DNA from: Hyperoodon ampullatus | Taxonomy: Eukaryota; Chordata; Mammalia; Artiodactyla; Ziphiidae | Reading direction: 5' to 3' | DNA: 64,000 bases | NCBI GenBank assembly: GCA_949752795.1 | Contig: OX457061.1 | Span: 28,586,425 to 28,650,424 of the forward strand | Part shown: one piece after another, positions 47,100 through 59,330 of the stretch | Numbering within the stretch: the stretch's first letter is position 1 | Layout: the number at the start of each line of letters is the position of its first letter | The notes under the pieces: generated by a model | Database searches by the model: none | What the model was told of the DNA's origin: nothing | What the model saw: only the letters and a program-made list of their open reading frames with translations | Made by a program: the position numbers and the translations under genes

Positions 47100-48777
47100 A
47101 TAACCACCTAATATATTCTTACTATTATTTTTAAAGAAACACTTAACTTTTAGATCAAGTAAGAGTAACAAATAAAATGTTTTATTTTACCATCATTCTT
47201 TCTCTGACACTCTTCCTTTCTTTATATAAATCAAAGTTTCTCATGTTCCTTCTTTTAAAGTTTTCTTTGATTTTCTGCTGTTTCAATATGATATGCCTAG
47301 GTGTGGTTTATTTGCTATATCCTGCTTGGTGTTCTCTGGGCCTCCTGAATCTGTTGCTTGGTGGTCATCATTAATTTTGGAAAAATCTTTGCCACTATTA
47401 CTTCAAATATTTCTTCTGCTCTATTTTTTCTTTCTTCTCTTCCTTGTATTCTATTTACACATATGTTCCTTTTTTTTTTTTATGTTGTTTCACCATTTTT
47501 GGAAGTTAGTTCTGGTTTTCCTTCTTTTTTCTCTTTGCATTTCAGACTGGGTATCCCTGTTGCCCTACCTACAAGACCACTGATTCTTTCCTCAGCCTTT
47601 CAGAGTCCACTGATGAACCTGTAGAAGGCATTCTTCATTTTTATTAGTGTTTTATTTTTTCTAGCATTCCTTTTTACTGCTTTTAGAGATACTTTGCATA
47701 CCTTAGTCATCTGTTCTTGCATGTTGTATACTTTTTCCATTAGAGACATTAACATATTAATCATAGTCATTATATATTCCCTGCCTGATCATTCTAATAT
47801 CCTTATCATATCTCAGTCTGGTTCTCAGTCATATCTCATGATTGCTTTGTCTCTGAAGACTGTGTTGTTTTCTTTTGCCTTTGGCATGCTTTATAATTTT
47901 CTTTTAAAAGCTAGATATGTTTTTTTTGGGGGGGAGGGTGAATATTAACTGAAGCAAATAGAGTGAGGATGTATATTATCCTGGCTAAGAATTGGACTGT
48001 TTTAATTTTTGCTGTAAGCGGAGGCTCCAGTCTTTAAAATCATCTTGTGTGCTTATTGCTGTCTCCTCATGACTTTGGGCATCCATAAGTACTCCTCAGA
48101 GAGTCTGTGTCTTGCAGCTCATTCAGCTGTAATTTGCTGTTATCATATTTAATCCCTTTTGGTATGGTGGTTAGGTGAAGTGGAGAGGGAGCATTCTGCA
48201 ATCTTCTGATTATATCTCCGTTTTTTAGTGAGGCTGGGCCTCAGGACTATGACTGTCACGTGTGTTTCTCTAGTGGTTTAGCATTTTCCTTACACCTTCT
48301 TCCTTTTCTTGATTGCAGTGTTCCCAATCTATTTTCTTGAACCCCTGACCCCTGTTGACTAATTTTTTCCCCCTTGTGTGATACAGAAACCCTAGAGGTG
48401 GCTGGAGTGGGAGAAATTTCCTTTCCCCAACTGGGAAAGGCTCTGGTAGTCTTTTTATGGAGTGTAGGCCTTTGCTGTAGAAAAGTCTCTGAGTGAATTT
48501 CATAATGATTATTCTCTTCTCCCTGACAGTCCATACTAAACCTCTAGCAATTCTTCAAAAATACCATTTAAGTATTTCGACCAGTTTATGTTTCCAGGAC
48601 CTTTTGCCCCAGGTAAGCAGATCTCTCCAGTGTTACCCAATGTGGCTTTCTTTCTAGTCTTTAAGGTGGTAGTTTGCCTTGCAACCTCAATTCTCTGATG
48701 AATCCAGTAAAAGTCATTGATTTTCAGGCTGTCAATATTTTTCTTGCTTTAAGTACAGGAGTGGCAACTTCCAAACT
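47100..48777. repeat. Old L1-family segment, orientation uncertain
   Basis: CTGTTTCAATATGATATGCCTAGG, CTGAATCTGTTGCTTGGTGG, TTTTGGAAAAATCTTTGCC, TGATCATTCTAATATCC, AAAAGCTAGATATG, and near the end GCTTTAAGTACAGGAGTGGC and CTTCCAAACT. I recognise this as a segment that travels with very old L1M elements, but I cannot fix subfamily or strand. The frames at 47177-47624 and 48256-48534 lie within it and are not supported as genes. Confidence 0.5.
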
Positions 48778-48902
48778 CTTTTTTTTTTCCTCCTTGCTGC
48801 GCCATGTGGCTTGTGGGATCCTAGCTCCCTGACCAGGTATCGAACCCTAACCTTTGGCAGTGAAAGTGTGGAGTCCTAACCACTGGACTGCCAGGGAATT
48901 CC
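48778..48902 (-). repeat. Older short tRNA-derived SINE of the CHR superfamily
   Basis: Antisense ~125-bp SINE: a T tract, CATGTGGCTTGTGGGATCC, TGACCAGGTATCGAACCC (B-box region), GAGTCCTAACCACTGGACTGCCAGGGAATTCCC (head). Short CCAAACT repeat at 48771-48777 and 48903-48909. The flanking old L1 sequence continues on both sides. Confidence 0.85.
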
Positions 48903-48960
48903 CCAAACTTTATATGTGGAAGCTGAAACCTGAAGTCAGTATCCCTTTATGGAAGAGAAC
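48903..48960. repeat. Old L1-family segment, continued
   Basis: TTTATATGTGGAAGCTGAAACCTGAAGTC continues the 47100-48777 element across the SINE. Confidence 0.5.
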
Positions 48961-50589
48961 TTGTATTATTTGTGTCTGCAGCAAGAGGACAGGATGAGTG
49001 TGAATTATTTTGTTACGGTGGATAGTGTTTCAAATATTTGCTTTAAAATCAGATTCAAAACTAGAATATATTTTTTATGGCAGTGACGTAAGTGGCAGTC
49101 ATATTGAAAAAAGGTCTATATTTTTTCTATTTTTTCCATCAAGAAAGAACTCTCCTTCTTGACAAACTTTAGAGTTGCATTTGATATCAGGTACTGAAGT
49201 CCAAATGAATTTTCTCTGATTTACTAGTGCTTAAATGGTATTGAATAAGTTGGCGTAAAACAAAATTTTAATGTTCCTTTTCTTGTGTCATTGATTTAGT
49301 TTTTTAAGTCAGTAGCAAATTAAGAGATGGCTTCAAATATATGAATAGAAGGATCTCTGGCTGTTGAAGGATTCCATCATAGGTCCGCTGGGTAAATGCC
49401 TCATTCCCCTATAGGCTACAGGCCTGCCTGATGTAATTCCATATTCAGAGTTAATGAACCATGGAAAGCCCATTTGGGAAAAATGGCAAGGTTGCAGGGG
49501 AGTGAGACAATAGAATTCTCATTAAAAGTTAAGAATCAAAAATTATAAATTTGGTATTCCTAACTCTATGAAATTCAGCTAGGTAATCTTTGAAATTACA
49601 CAGATATTTTTAAATGTTAAGAGAAGTTAATGCAAATAGAATTTTATTCTGTATTTAATAAAAATGTTATGTTTAAATGCTGGGGCAAGAAAACATGTAC
49701 ATTCAATTACTGGGTCAGAAAATTGGCAGAATTTTATGTATTTTTATTTCAGTTATATTTATTTCCAATTTTTTCTCATCTCACATACTGAGACCTAAGT
49801 AATTATATGATTCCAGGAAACATTTCATATCAGAAAAGGATTCTCACTGTTATAAATAATTAAATAGATACAATATCTGCTTCTACATAATTCGTATACA
49901 CACACATGCCCATACACAAACATATGTAATGTCCAAAACTGTGTTAAGTTTTAATATCCAGGCTAATAGTAACCACAGGAAATGTTTAATAACATGTTGC
50001 AGTAAGTCATGGGAAATAATTTATTTCTGGGTAATGGTGCAAGATATTTTTAAAGATACTTCTCAGAATTTGACAGCATCCCAGCTAGGAATTTCCTAAA
50101 CCATGTCCCCTCTTTATTCTTCTTACATAGGAGGCAAATCTTTTCCCAAATAGGTGCAAAAAGAATATTTACAGAACAGACGTGTTTAAATGGCCCAGAA
50201 TGCCTGAAATCTAATATTTTTGCAGATACATGACTATAAAATATTAGTAAAACAAAAGACAAGGAGCAAATATATGTTGATGATAAAAGTTTACGTAAAC
50301 TTTAAGCAAATTGCACAGAAAACAAACTAACTAAAAATCCTCTTCAGTTAGTGTACCAATCCTAGATGGAGGTGTTGATTATACTTATAAGTTTACACAA
50401 TACAGACCAGAGTGGGTTACAGGATTGATCAGAGAATATGGAACCAGCAGGACACAGGAGAGAAAGAGGAGAAAATCATTTTTCTTCCAAATGTTATGGG
50501 AAAATTAGAAGTTAACTAACAGTTTTAAAACTAAGAGATATGTGTATGAATTTCCGTTTGGTGTGTGTGACCCTTGAAGGGAGGTTATT
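48961..50589. other. No gene seen
   Basis: AT-rich, mostly unique sequence. No recognised exon, RNA or mobile element. Confidence 0.4.
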
Positions 50590-50805
50590 GTGGACAAATT
50601 GCTCATATTCAATTCCTGGCCCTACTACTTAATAGTGGTATAATTTTGAGGAATGACTCAGTTTCCTAATCCTGAGTTCATGAATAGAACAGTGCCTCAC
50701 AACCACAGGGTCATTGTGATGATTAGATGATGAAATAAATGTAATGGGCTGAGAAGAGTGCCCTGCACTTAATAAATGCTCAATAAATCTTAGTCTCTAT
50801 CATTA
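50590..50805 (+). repeat. MIR SINE
   Basis: Sense MIR: CAATTCCTGGCCCTACTACTTA, TTTGAGGAATGACTCAGTTTCC, GGTCATTGTGATGATTAGATGA, GAGTGCCCTGCACTTAATAAATGCTC. Confidence 0.88.
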
Positions 50806-51814
50806 CATGTTATAGCAATAATATATGAAATGATACGGGAAAACATAAGTGTATGGTAAATTATGTATGCAATAGACTTTAATAAAATTGTGTACACTCT
50901 AGCTGTATAAGATATGTAAAGAAAAAAGATATGTAAAGAATACATACATACATGTTTTTTTTTTTTAATTTAACATTTATGTATAAATACTTAGATTACT
51001 GGTCTGGTGTATTTTATAAAGTTGAGTCTATACAGTGGATTAAGTCATTTTCAACTTATATGCTTATCATTCTAATGATTAAAATCATACATCAAAAGGA
51101 AAAATATTTTTAATATTTTTTTCAAATCACCTGACATTGGAGTATCAAAATTTAGAGAATAAAAATTACTATATCCTGATTGAGCAATATTTAATAGGTC
51201 TAATATTACTGAGTGTTGTACATACTTGACCAGCACATGAATATTAATTTAATCTACCTTTTGTGAAAAAGTATTCATGAATTCCATTAAGGGGATATTT
51301 TATAGAAAGATGAATAGTTTCTTATTGTAATTACTCAAGTTGATCATATTTGCAATCCAGATTCAGCACATAATTATCTACTTTCTATTTCAGGTTTTAT
51401 TAAATAGATTTCTTAAAAATGAGGAACAGAACAACAAATCTATAAAATAATTTCTACACTATGGTCATTTTTCATCCTTTACTGTAGTTTAGCAAACCAC
51501 AGACACACATGCATACATGTGGCCACACACACGTCTACACATTATTTCGGATTTTGAGGTAGAAACAGGCCAATTCTAGCAATATGGAGTATGATTAGAA
51601 TGACCACAGGATTTATTGCCTAAACTGGAACATTCTGAAAGTGAAAGGTGGCTCTATTTATAATTACACAAGGATGACAGGTGTAAAGTGGATGGTCCTG
51701 TGTGAGCCAGAATGCATGGTCACCCTAACTGGATTATGGGAAAAACAGTGGTGTCCAGTGCTGTACTAAAGTAAACACACTTGACTTAGTTTGAAGCTAG
51801 CTGCTAACATTTTG
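50806..51814. other. No gene seen
   Basis: AT-rich. Includes a T tract at 50957-50968 next to AATTTAACATTTATG. No recognised gene. Confidence 0.4.
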
Positions 51815-51945
51815 CAGCTGGGTGAACAAATGTATTCTCTCCTTAATCATGAGTTTTCTCATTTGAACAAAGGGGTTACTATTACCTTTCATAGAATTGT
51901 TGTGAGTATGATGTGAAAATGCACATTAAATAATGTTTTTGTCTC
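51815..51945 (+). repeat. MIR SINE fragment
   Basis: Sense MIR core: GCTGGGTGAACAAATG, GAGTTTTCTCATTTGAACAAAGGGG, ACTATTACCTTTCATAGAATTGTTGTGAG. Confidence 0.78.
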
Positions 51946-54900
51946 TTAAATTAACCACTGTGTTACCACCAATAGGTTTAATGGTTAAACAATTTGTTTT
52001 CTAATGATAAACAACATGCACTAGCATATATGTTCTTTTAATAAATATGATAAATTAGAAAAATAATTGTATTTTAGCATATGTTTTGAAATGAAATGAC
52101 TTAGATCATTTATATTTATGTCCCTTCTTCTTTTGCTCTTATCCATATTCATCCCCATATATACTTTCTTCATGATTTGTAATTTTGCTGAAGATAGGGC
52201 AAATGTCAGTATATTTCATATTGACCATTGTATTTTAAGGATAAAGAGCATTAATGATATGATACAATATGAAAAAGAAAAAACCTCTGTGAAAAATAAG
52301 GTACCACAAGATCCTGGGCCATGTTTTCATACGCAGGTGGGCCAGAGTGAGTCACGGTTTCTGAACCTGCAATGAACACTACATTTTTTTTTTTTTTTTT
52401 ACAGTTGCTAAGGCAAAAATGCTTGCCTGCAATCACTCCCTCTCTCTCCTTCCATTCTTCCTCCCTCTTCTCCCTCTCTTTTTTCCTTCCTTTCTTCCTT
52501 CTTTCCTCCCCCCTTTTCTCATCCCCAACCCAACAACCCCCCATATCACTCTCTCTTTTTTGCCTCACGGTCCTGGTCCACCCAATGTTATTAATACTCT
52601 TGGTCTATAGGTTCCAACTATGTCCTACTGCCTTACTCTGTCCCTTGAAGTGACCACTTAAGGTTGACCTGCATTTTCATAATGCTTCCATAATGATTCT
52701 CTTAATCATTGATATTTATAAATATCTTGACTAGGTTTATCATTTTAGAAAAAATATATACTTTAAAATCTTAAGAGATTCTTTAGATATTTATCATATT
52801 TTAGAGCAATACCAGTTTTCACAGCTCATGAGCTCTTCTACTATAATAAATTAGTTAACTCTTAAAGCTGCTTTAAAAGTTTAATTAACATAATATTTTC
52901 ATGTGTGTTCTCATACAAAATACCTTCCATATACATAAAGAAAATCTTGAGTTTTTATTAGATATTCCATATAACATTGGATCTGTTCTGGATTTCTTAC
53001 TCATTACTGAAATGTATAAAGCTTGTTTCAAAATATGTGCAAGTGTTTTAAATGCAGAACAGAGAAATAGTTATAACTTGATCAATATAATTATGAGATG
53101 AGACTTTTTCATTAAAGATGCATTATTTTTACATCCTATTCTCAGTTTTTTACTATGAATAACAAAGTGCTATTAAATTGCTAGTACAAATTTGTCCTGA
53201 TGAAGGACAAATAGGGAAAGCATCAGGTCCCTTGGCTGTAATCTTTTTCACAGTCTAGACAAATAAAAAGTGATTTAAATTTAAAGAAGGCTTAAATAGT
53301 TCTAGAATATGCAAATATTTTTACATACATTTAAAAATTAATAATAAAAATCTCATGAGAGCATTTTTGGTAGCTATACTTTTAGACTTAATTTCTATGC
53401 TGCTATGATAAAAGTATTACTAGACTTATTAACCCCATTAAAATTATCTTTTAAAAATGAAATATCAGCCAATTTCTACTCTGATTAGTTAACAAAATTT
53501 GTAAACATATAGGACATTTTTATTAAACATGATATTCAGAAACTTCAGCATGCCTGAAGAAACAAATCATTTAATTTATTAATGAATTGCAAAGGGACCT
53601 AAGAGTAAATTTAAATATACTCATCTGTACACATGAAAACTGAACATAGTATTGACTTATATATAATTATTCATCCCAAATCCTAGAGTTATAAAGTATC
53701 CCCCTACAAATAATCCTCTTCCTACTACAACTCCTTTTAATGAGAGCAATGCCAGCAAAAAGTTAATCCCCCCTGTACATTTTGAGTCACAAAGAGCCAA
53801 ATTCCTCATAAGAAATCTCTATTGTTAAACAACAATGTCTAAGAAAATTCAATGTTGTATTGACTATACTTGTAACTTATACCCATTAGTTTTATTTCTA
53901 GATTTTGTACTCTAGTATGTATGTCTTTTCTTTATTTGATGGTCCTTCAAATATTTGAAAGAGCTACTAAATCCTCCATTAAGATGGCTTTTTTAAGAAG
54001 GAAGGAAATGACCCCAGTTCTTTTAATTATTCTGGTAAACTTTCTAAAATTTTATGCACAGGAGTGATCACAGTAGATGTCTAACTTGTGCAAATGACAA
54101 TGAGTTTGTTATATCATTTCTTCTGCCTATTATATTTCAATTAATCCACCCTAAAGCTAATGTTATTTCATATATATTTAGCTTTAGACTTTGAATGCAT
54201 TTACTTTAATATGTGTGTATGTCTATTTGATGTGTGTGTATATGTGGGGTATGCATTCCAAAGACTCAGAGCCTGCATAATTATTTACCAAAATTACACT
54301 GCTTATTTTTGGAAAGTAAATGGTTTAGGTTTACTTGTTACTCTGTCAGTCTGCCCTATTCCCAGACATTATACCACTTGTGTTCATATTCCATTACAGT
54401 TAAATTATCAAGTGAACCTCTCAAAAAGTCCTTCAAAAGATGCAGCTCAGAGACAAAGCTGACACAGTAATCAGCACATATATAATACAGCATGAGAGGC
54501 TCTTTTGTATTAGCAGCATGAAGGCTTTATGTATAACCAAAACACTCGTGAAACTCTCAAGCTGAAAATGTTAAAAATGATTAGGGAGGGTTGGTTATTC
54601 ACTGAATAGAATTATAAAATAATGAGAAAGAAATTTGGAAATACATATTGAAGGAAAGGGATTGACATAAAAGAAGTATCCTTAGTACAGAAGTCATGCT
54701 TGGTACTTTAGTGTCATCTTTGTATTTAAATTAAGCATATTATATATAACATCGATTCATAGACTGATTTATCTGTTATACTTTGACAGCTATACAATAA
54801 AATATTTGATAAATTAAAATCACATTTCATAACAGAAAGAGCTCACTCATCCACTAAAGGGACACATATTTTGAAAGAACATGAAGATCTAATTAGCTTT

Positions 54901-55035
54901 TAGAATCCTGGAGTCATGTTCTCTATTAAATAGATTTATGAACTTTTCTTGGCTATGTTTGCTCACTTTAAATTGGAGGATTTGGACTAAATAACCTTCA
55001 ACTTTCCTTCAAACATGAATAATATATGACTGATT
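51946..55035. other. Mostly unique AT-rich DNA, no gene seen
   Basis: Holds a poly-T/polypyrimidine tract at 52385-52527 and no other element I recognise. The 105-codon minus-strand frame at 52251-52568 is translation of the purine strand of that tract (Arg/Glu/Lys-rich). The 100-codon frame at 54160-54462 has no motif or context. Confidence 0.4.
52385..52527. repeat. Polypyrimidine tract
   Basis: T18 at about 52385-52402, a short mixed stretch, then ~95 bases of almost pure C/T (52432-52527). Confidence 0.85.
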
Positions 55036-55062
55036 AAAAGAGATGGTAGGGGGCTTCCCTGG

Positions 55063-55073
55063 TGGCGCAGTGG
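55063..55073 (+). promoter_or_regulatory. Pol III A box of the SINE
   Basis: TGGCGCAGTGG, agreeing with the tRNA A-box form TRGCNNAGYGG. Confidence 0.75.
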
Positions 55074-55105
55074 TTGAGAGTCCGCCTGCCGATGCAGGGG
55101 ACACG

Positions 55106-55116
55106 GGTTCGTGCCC
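55106..55116 (+). promoter_or_regulatory. Pol III B box of the SINE
   Basis: GGTTCGTGCCC, agreeing with the tRNA B-box form GGTTCRANNCC except at one position. It lies about 33 bases after the A box, normal tRNA-SINE spacing. Confidence 0.75.
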
Positions 55117-55273
55117 CGGTCTGGGAGGATCCCACATGCCGCAGAGCGGCTGGGCCCGTGAGCCATGGCCGCTGAGCCTGCGCGTCCGGAGCCTGTGCTC
55201 CGCAAGGGGAGAGGCCACAACAGTGAGAGGCCCGCCTACCGCAAAAAAAAAAAAAAAAAAAAAAGAGATGGTA

Positions 55274-55711
55274 AAGAGAAGTTTAAAATTCTATCAAACT
55301 TCAAAATGTATAAAATCCTGAGGTCATTGCCATTCCATCAACTTTTCTGAGTTTGCAGCCTCTTCAGATCAGAAAATGTTTGTATGGGATTATTTCTTCA
55401 AGTGGGATCCCTTGGGCTACAATTCTATGATTCATAATTCATGTCTCCATCCCTAATATCATTCAGCAACCCATGTAGACCCCTGACACCCCTACTTAAA
55501 TGATCATACCCATGTCTGACTCTATCCCCACAGACCTTGCCAAACGGGAAGCAGATACTACAAAGACATAACTCCCTTTGCTGCTAGAGTCTTGAGAGGA
55601 GTTCCAAACTGCTGTCTAGACCACTGTACTGCTTGTGTAAGAAATGGCAGTAATCTCCCATTCACATTTCCAACATCACCCAGGGTCATGGCCTTCTGGG
55701 CCTGAAACAGC
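55274..55711. other. No gene seen
   Basis: Unique-looking spacer between opposite SINEs. CCCACAGACCTTGCC and neighbours are not a recognised repeat. Confidence 0.4.
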
Positions 55712-55722
55712 CATCTATTATT

Positions 55723-55939
55723 ATTATTATTTTTTTTTTTTTTTTTGCAGTTCGCAGGCCTCTCACTGTTGTGGCCTCTCCCGCTGTGGAGCACAGGCTC
55801 CGGACGCGCAGGCTCAGCGGCCATGGCTCACAGGCCCAGCCGCTCCGCGGCATGTGGGATCCTCCCGGACCGGGGCACGAACCCGCGTCCCCTGCATCGG
55901 CAGGCGGACTCTCAACCACCGCGCCACCAGGGAAGCCCT
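55723..55939 (-). repeat. CHR-type SINE
   Basis: Antisense SINE with an 11-bp duplication CATCTATTATT at 55712-55722 and 55940-55950. The A-tail has a (TAA)n-like part, seen as TTATTATTATTAT. Its differences from consensus are mixed (about 4 T-to-C among about 10), useful as a control for 56353-56558. Confidence 0.96.
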
Positions 55940-55950
55940 CATCTATTATT

Positions 55951-56336
55951 GAAAACCTAAAAGCTAAAGCCAAAATGCAAGATTCTGATTATGGCTGTCA
56001 TTCATTTATTTTTCTGCAGTTCTTGCTCCTATCCCTTTTTGTCACACAGTTAACACTCCTCCTTCATTTTAAATTGTTTGTTCCAAAATAGCCCATTATT
56101 TATCTGTATAAATTTTCACAATCTTGAGAAATTTTTTCCACCTCAATGTTATCTGAAATCTGACAATTTCCCAAGATCACTGCCTTTTTGTTATACTTTC
56201 TAGGGGAGGCAGCTTGATCTTCTAAACCCCACGTACAACAAAACATCAACATTAATAGTGTTAAATAATGAAAGGGTTTTATTTTTGTCTTCCCTACTCT
56301 ACCACCCGTTTTCTACTTGGCCCTTTCTAAAAAATT
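55951..56336. other. No gene seen
   Basis: Spacer between two SINEs. Nothing recognised. Confidence 0.4.
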
Positions 56337-56352
56337 AATACACTTTATTTTT

Positions 56353-56558
56353 ATTTATTTTTTTTTGCGGCACGCGGGCCTCTCACCGCTGCGGCCCCTC
56401 CCGCCGCGGAGCACAGGCTCCGGACGCGCAGGCCCAGCGGCCATGGCCCACGGGCCCAGCCGCTCCGCGGCACGCAGGATCCTCCCAGACCAGGGCACGA
56501 ACCTGCGCCCCCCGCATCGGCAGGCAGACTCCCAACCACTGCGCCACCAGGGAAGCCC
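56353..56558 (-). repeat. CHR-type SINE with dense T-to-C changes
   Basis: Antisense SINE with a perfect 16-bp duplication AATACACTTTATTTTT at 56337-56352 and 56559-56574. Against the majority of the other CHR copies I count 16 T-to-C, 4 G-to-A and 1 C-to-T on the plus strand, and no A-to-G. The tail is short and interrupted (reverse TTTATTTATTTTTTTT). The resulting GC-rich body gives a spurious stop-free frame on both strands. Confidence 0.96.
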
Positions 56559-56574
56559 AATACACTTTATTTTT

Positions 56575-57589
56575 TTGATCAGTTTTAGGTTTACAGAACA
56601 ACTGAGTGGAAAGTACAGAAAGTGTCCATATATCTGTGTCCCCACCTCTGCCAAGTTTCCTCGGTTGTTAACATCTTGCATTTAGTTTGTTGCATTTGTT
56701 AGAAGTGATGAGCCAACATTGATACATCATTATTAACAAAAGTTTGTAGTTTACAGTAGGGTTTGCTCTTTGTGTTGTATAATTCTTTGGGTTCTGGCAA
56801 TGTATAATATCATGTACCCACCATTATAATATCATCCAGAACAGCTTCACTGCCCCCAAAATCCCCTGCACTCCACTGATTCATCCCTCCTACTCTCCTT
56901 ACCCCAAAACCCCTGGCAACCAACTGCTGATCTTTTTACTGTCTGCATAGTTTTGCCTTTTCTGAATATCATATAGTTGGAATCATCCAATATGTGGCCT
57001 TTTCAGGTTGATTTCTTTCACTTAGTAATATACATACATTTCCTCCATGTTTTTTCTTGGCTTGATAAGTCATTTCTTTTTAGTGCTGAAAAATGTTCCA
57101 TTGTATGGATGTACAACAATTTGTTCATCCATTTACCTACCCAAGGGTATCTTGATAGGTTTCAGGTTTTGGCAATTATGAATAAAGTTGTTATAAACAT
57201 TCATGTGCTGGTTTTTGTGTGGACATAAGTTTCAACTAATTTGGATAAATACCAAGGAGTATGATTACTGAATCCTGTGATAAATGTATGTTTAGTTGCA
57301 TAAAAAACTGCCAAATCGTATTCAAAAGTGGCTGTTCCATTTGCATTACCACTAGCAATGAATGAGAGTTACTGTTGCTTTACATCGTTGCAAGTATTTT
57401 GTGTTGTCAGTATTCTAGATTTTGGCCATTCCAATAGGTATATAGTGGTATCATATTGTTGTTTTAATCTGAATTTCCTTGATGACATATGAGGTGGAGC
57501 ATCTTTTCATATGCTTATTTGCCATCTGCATATAATCTTTGGTGAGATGTCTGTTAAGGTTTTTGGCGCACTTTTTCTTTTTTACTGAA
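56575..57589 (-). repeat. Old L1M, 3' UTR and ORF2 C-terminus
   Basis: Minus-strand L1M: GGTTTACAGAACAACTGAGTGG, CTCTGCCAAGTTTCCTC, ATTGATACATCATTATTAAC, GGCAACCAACTGCTGATC (3' UTR), then antisense ORF2 (CCATTGTATGGATGTACAAC, TCATCCATTTACC, GATGACATATGAGG). It is interrupted by a younger L1 and resumes near 59166. Confidence 0.85.
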
Positions 57590-59165
57590 AATTTGTTTTT
57601 TTAACATATTTTTTCTTTTCCATTTATTACAAGATATTGAATATAATTCCCTGTACTATGCAGTAGGACCTTGTTTATCTCTTTTCTATATAGTCGTGTG
57701 TGTCTGTTAATCCCAAACTCCTAATTTATCCCTCCCCCCTTTCCCCTTTGGTAACCATACATTTGTTTCCTATGTCTGTGTGTGTGTTTCTGTTTTGCAA
57801 ACAAGTTTATTTATATCTTTAAGATTACACATGTAAGTTATATAATATTTGTGTTTCTCATTCTGACTTACTTAACTTAGTATGATAATTTCTAAGTCCA
57901 TCCATGTTGCTGCAAATGGCATTATTTCATTCTTTTTTATGACTGAGTAGTATTCCATTGTATATATATGCCACATCTTCTTTATCCATTCATCTGTTGA
58001 TGGACATTTAGGTTGCTTCCATGTCTTGGCTATTGTAAATAATGCTGCTGTGAACATTGGGGTGCATGTATCTTTTCAAATTAGAGTTTTCTTAGGATAT
58101 ATGCCCAGGAGTGGGATAGCTGGATCATATGGTAACTTAGTAATTTTCACTTTTTTAAGGAACCTCCATACTGTTCTCCTTATTGGTCGCACCAATTCAC
58201 ATTCATAACAACAGGGTAGGAGGGTTTCCTTTTCTCCAAACTCTCTCCAGCGTGTATTATTTATAGTCTTTTTGATGATGGCCATTCTGACTGGTGTGAG
58301 GTGATACCTCATTGTAGTTTTGATTTGTGTTTCTCTAATAATTTGTGAATTTGAGCATCTTTTCACTTGCCTGTTGGCCATCTGTATGTTTTCTTCGGAG
58401 AAGTGTCTATTTAGGTCTTCTGCCCATTCTTTGATTGGATTTTTTTTTTTTTTGATATTGAGCTGTATGAGCTGTTTGTGTATTTTAGAATTAAAGGCCA
58501 TGACTATTGCTTCTGTTGTGAATATTTTCTCCATTCCACAAGTTGTCTTTTCTTTTTGCTTATGGTTTCCTTTGCTGTGCAAATGCTTATAAGTTTAATT
58601 AGGTCCCATTTCTTTATTTTTGTTTTTATTCCCATTACTCTAGGAGACGGATCTAAAAAAATATCGCTGCAATTTATGTCAGGGTGTTCTGCCTATGTCT
58701 TTCTCTAGGAGTTTTATAGTATCTGGTCTTACACTTAGGCCTTTAAGTTTATTTTCATATATGATGTTTGAGGTTGTTCTAATTTCATTCTTTTACATGT
58801 AGCTGTCCAGTTTTCCTGGCACCACTTATTGAAGAGACTGTCTTTTCTCCATCTATATTCTTGCCTCCTTGTTGTAGCTTAATTGACCATAAGTGCATGG
58901 GTTTATTTCTGGGCATTCTGTCCTGTTTCATTGATCTATGTGTCTGTTTTTGTGCAGGTACCATACTGTTTTGATTACTGTAGCTTTGTAGTATAGTCCA
59001 AAGTCAGGGAGTGTGATTCCTCCCATTCCTCAAGATTGAGGAAATAATCAACTTATGTATATTAACTGTGTACCCTGCAGCCATGCTATAATTGTTTATT
59101 AGTTCCAAAAGTTTTTTTGTGAATTCTTTCAGTTTTCTACATAGATGATGTTGTCATTTGCCTTT
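57590..59165 (-). repeat. Younger L1, third 3' UTR lineage, inside old L1M
   Basis: Minus-strand L1 with the 3' end TATTGAATATAATTCCCTG, GCAGTAGGACCTTG, then antisense ORF2 back to the RT domain. The RT aspartate motif at the 5' truncation (near 59134) reads A-N-D-N instead of F-A-D-D. ORF2 pieces are readable at 57872-58057 and 58076-58582. It begins and ends within ORF2 of the flanking L1M. No clean duplication found. Confidence 0.85.
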
Positions 59166-59330
59166 TTCCCAAAGTTTAACTGGGCTTTTTTTTTTTCCTA
59201 TTATTGAGTTTTAAAAATTCTTTATGTATTTTGGATATTAATCCTTTATCAGATATATATTTTGCAAAGATTTTCTACCAGTTTGTGCCTTGTTTTATCA
59301 TTCTCTTAATGCCAGTCCATTTTTAAATCT
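59166..59330 (-). repeat. Old L1M ORF2, continued
   Basis: AACTGGGC, a T run, then ATTGAGTTTTAAAAATTC, TTTGGATATTAATCCTTTATC and GATTTTCTACCAGTTTGTG follow directly on the ORF2 position reached at 57589. Confidence 0.8.

Larger units (their letters stand above)
55049..55260 (+). repeat. CHR-type SINE, near consensus
   Basis: Sense SINE with a perfect 13-bp duplication AAAAGAGATGGTA at 55036-55048 and 55261-55273 and an A-tail of about 20. The tRNA-like head has a matching Pol III A box at 55063-55073 and B box at 55106-55116. CpG sites are mostly intact, suggesting a recent insertion. Confidence 0.97.

Noticed and set aside
47177..47948. Overlapping hydrophobic frames of 65-96 codons
   Set aside because: Composition follows T-rich repeat sequence. 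No start context, domain or splice evidence.
55063..55116. tRNA-like A and B boxes suggesting a tRNA gene
   Set aside because: They belong to the SINE head. The cloverleaf ends are not preserved and the unit is repeated with A-tails and duplications.
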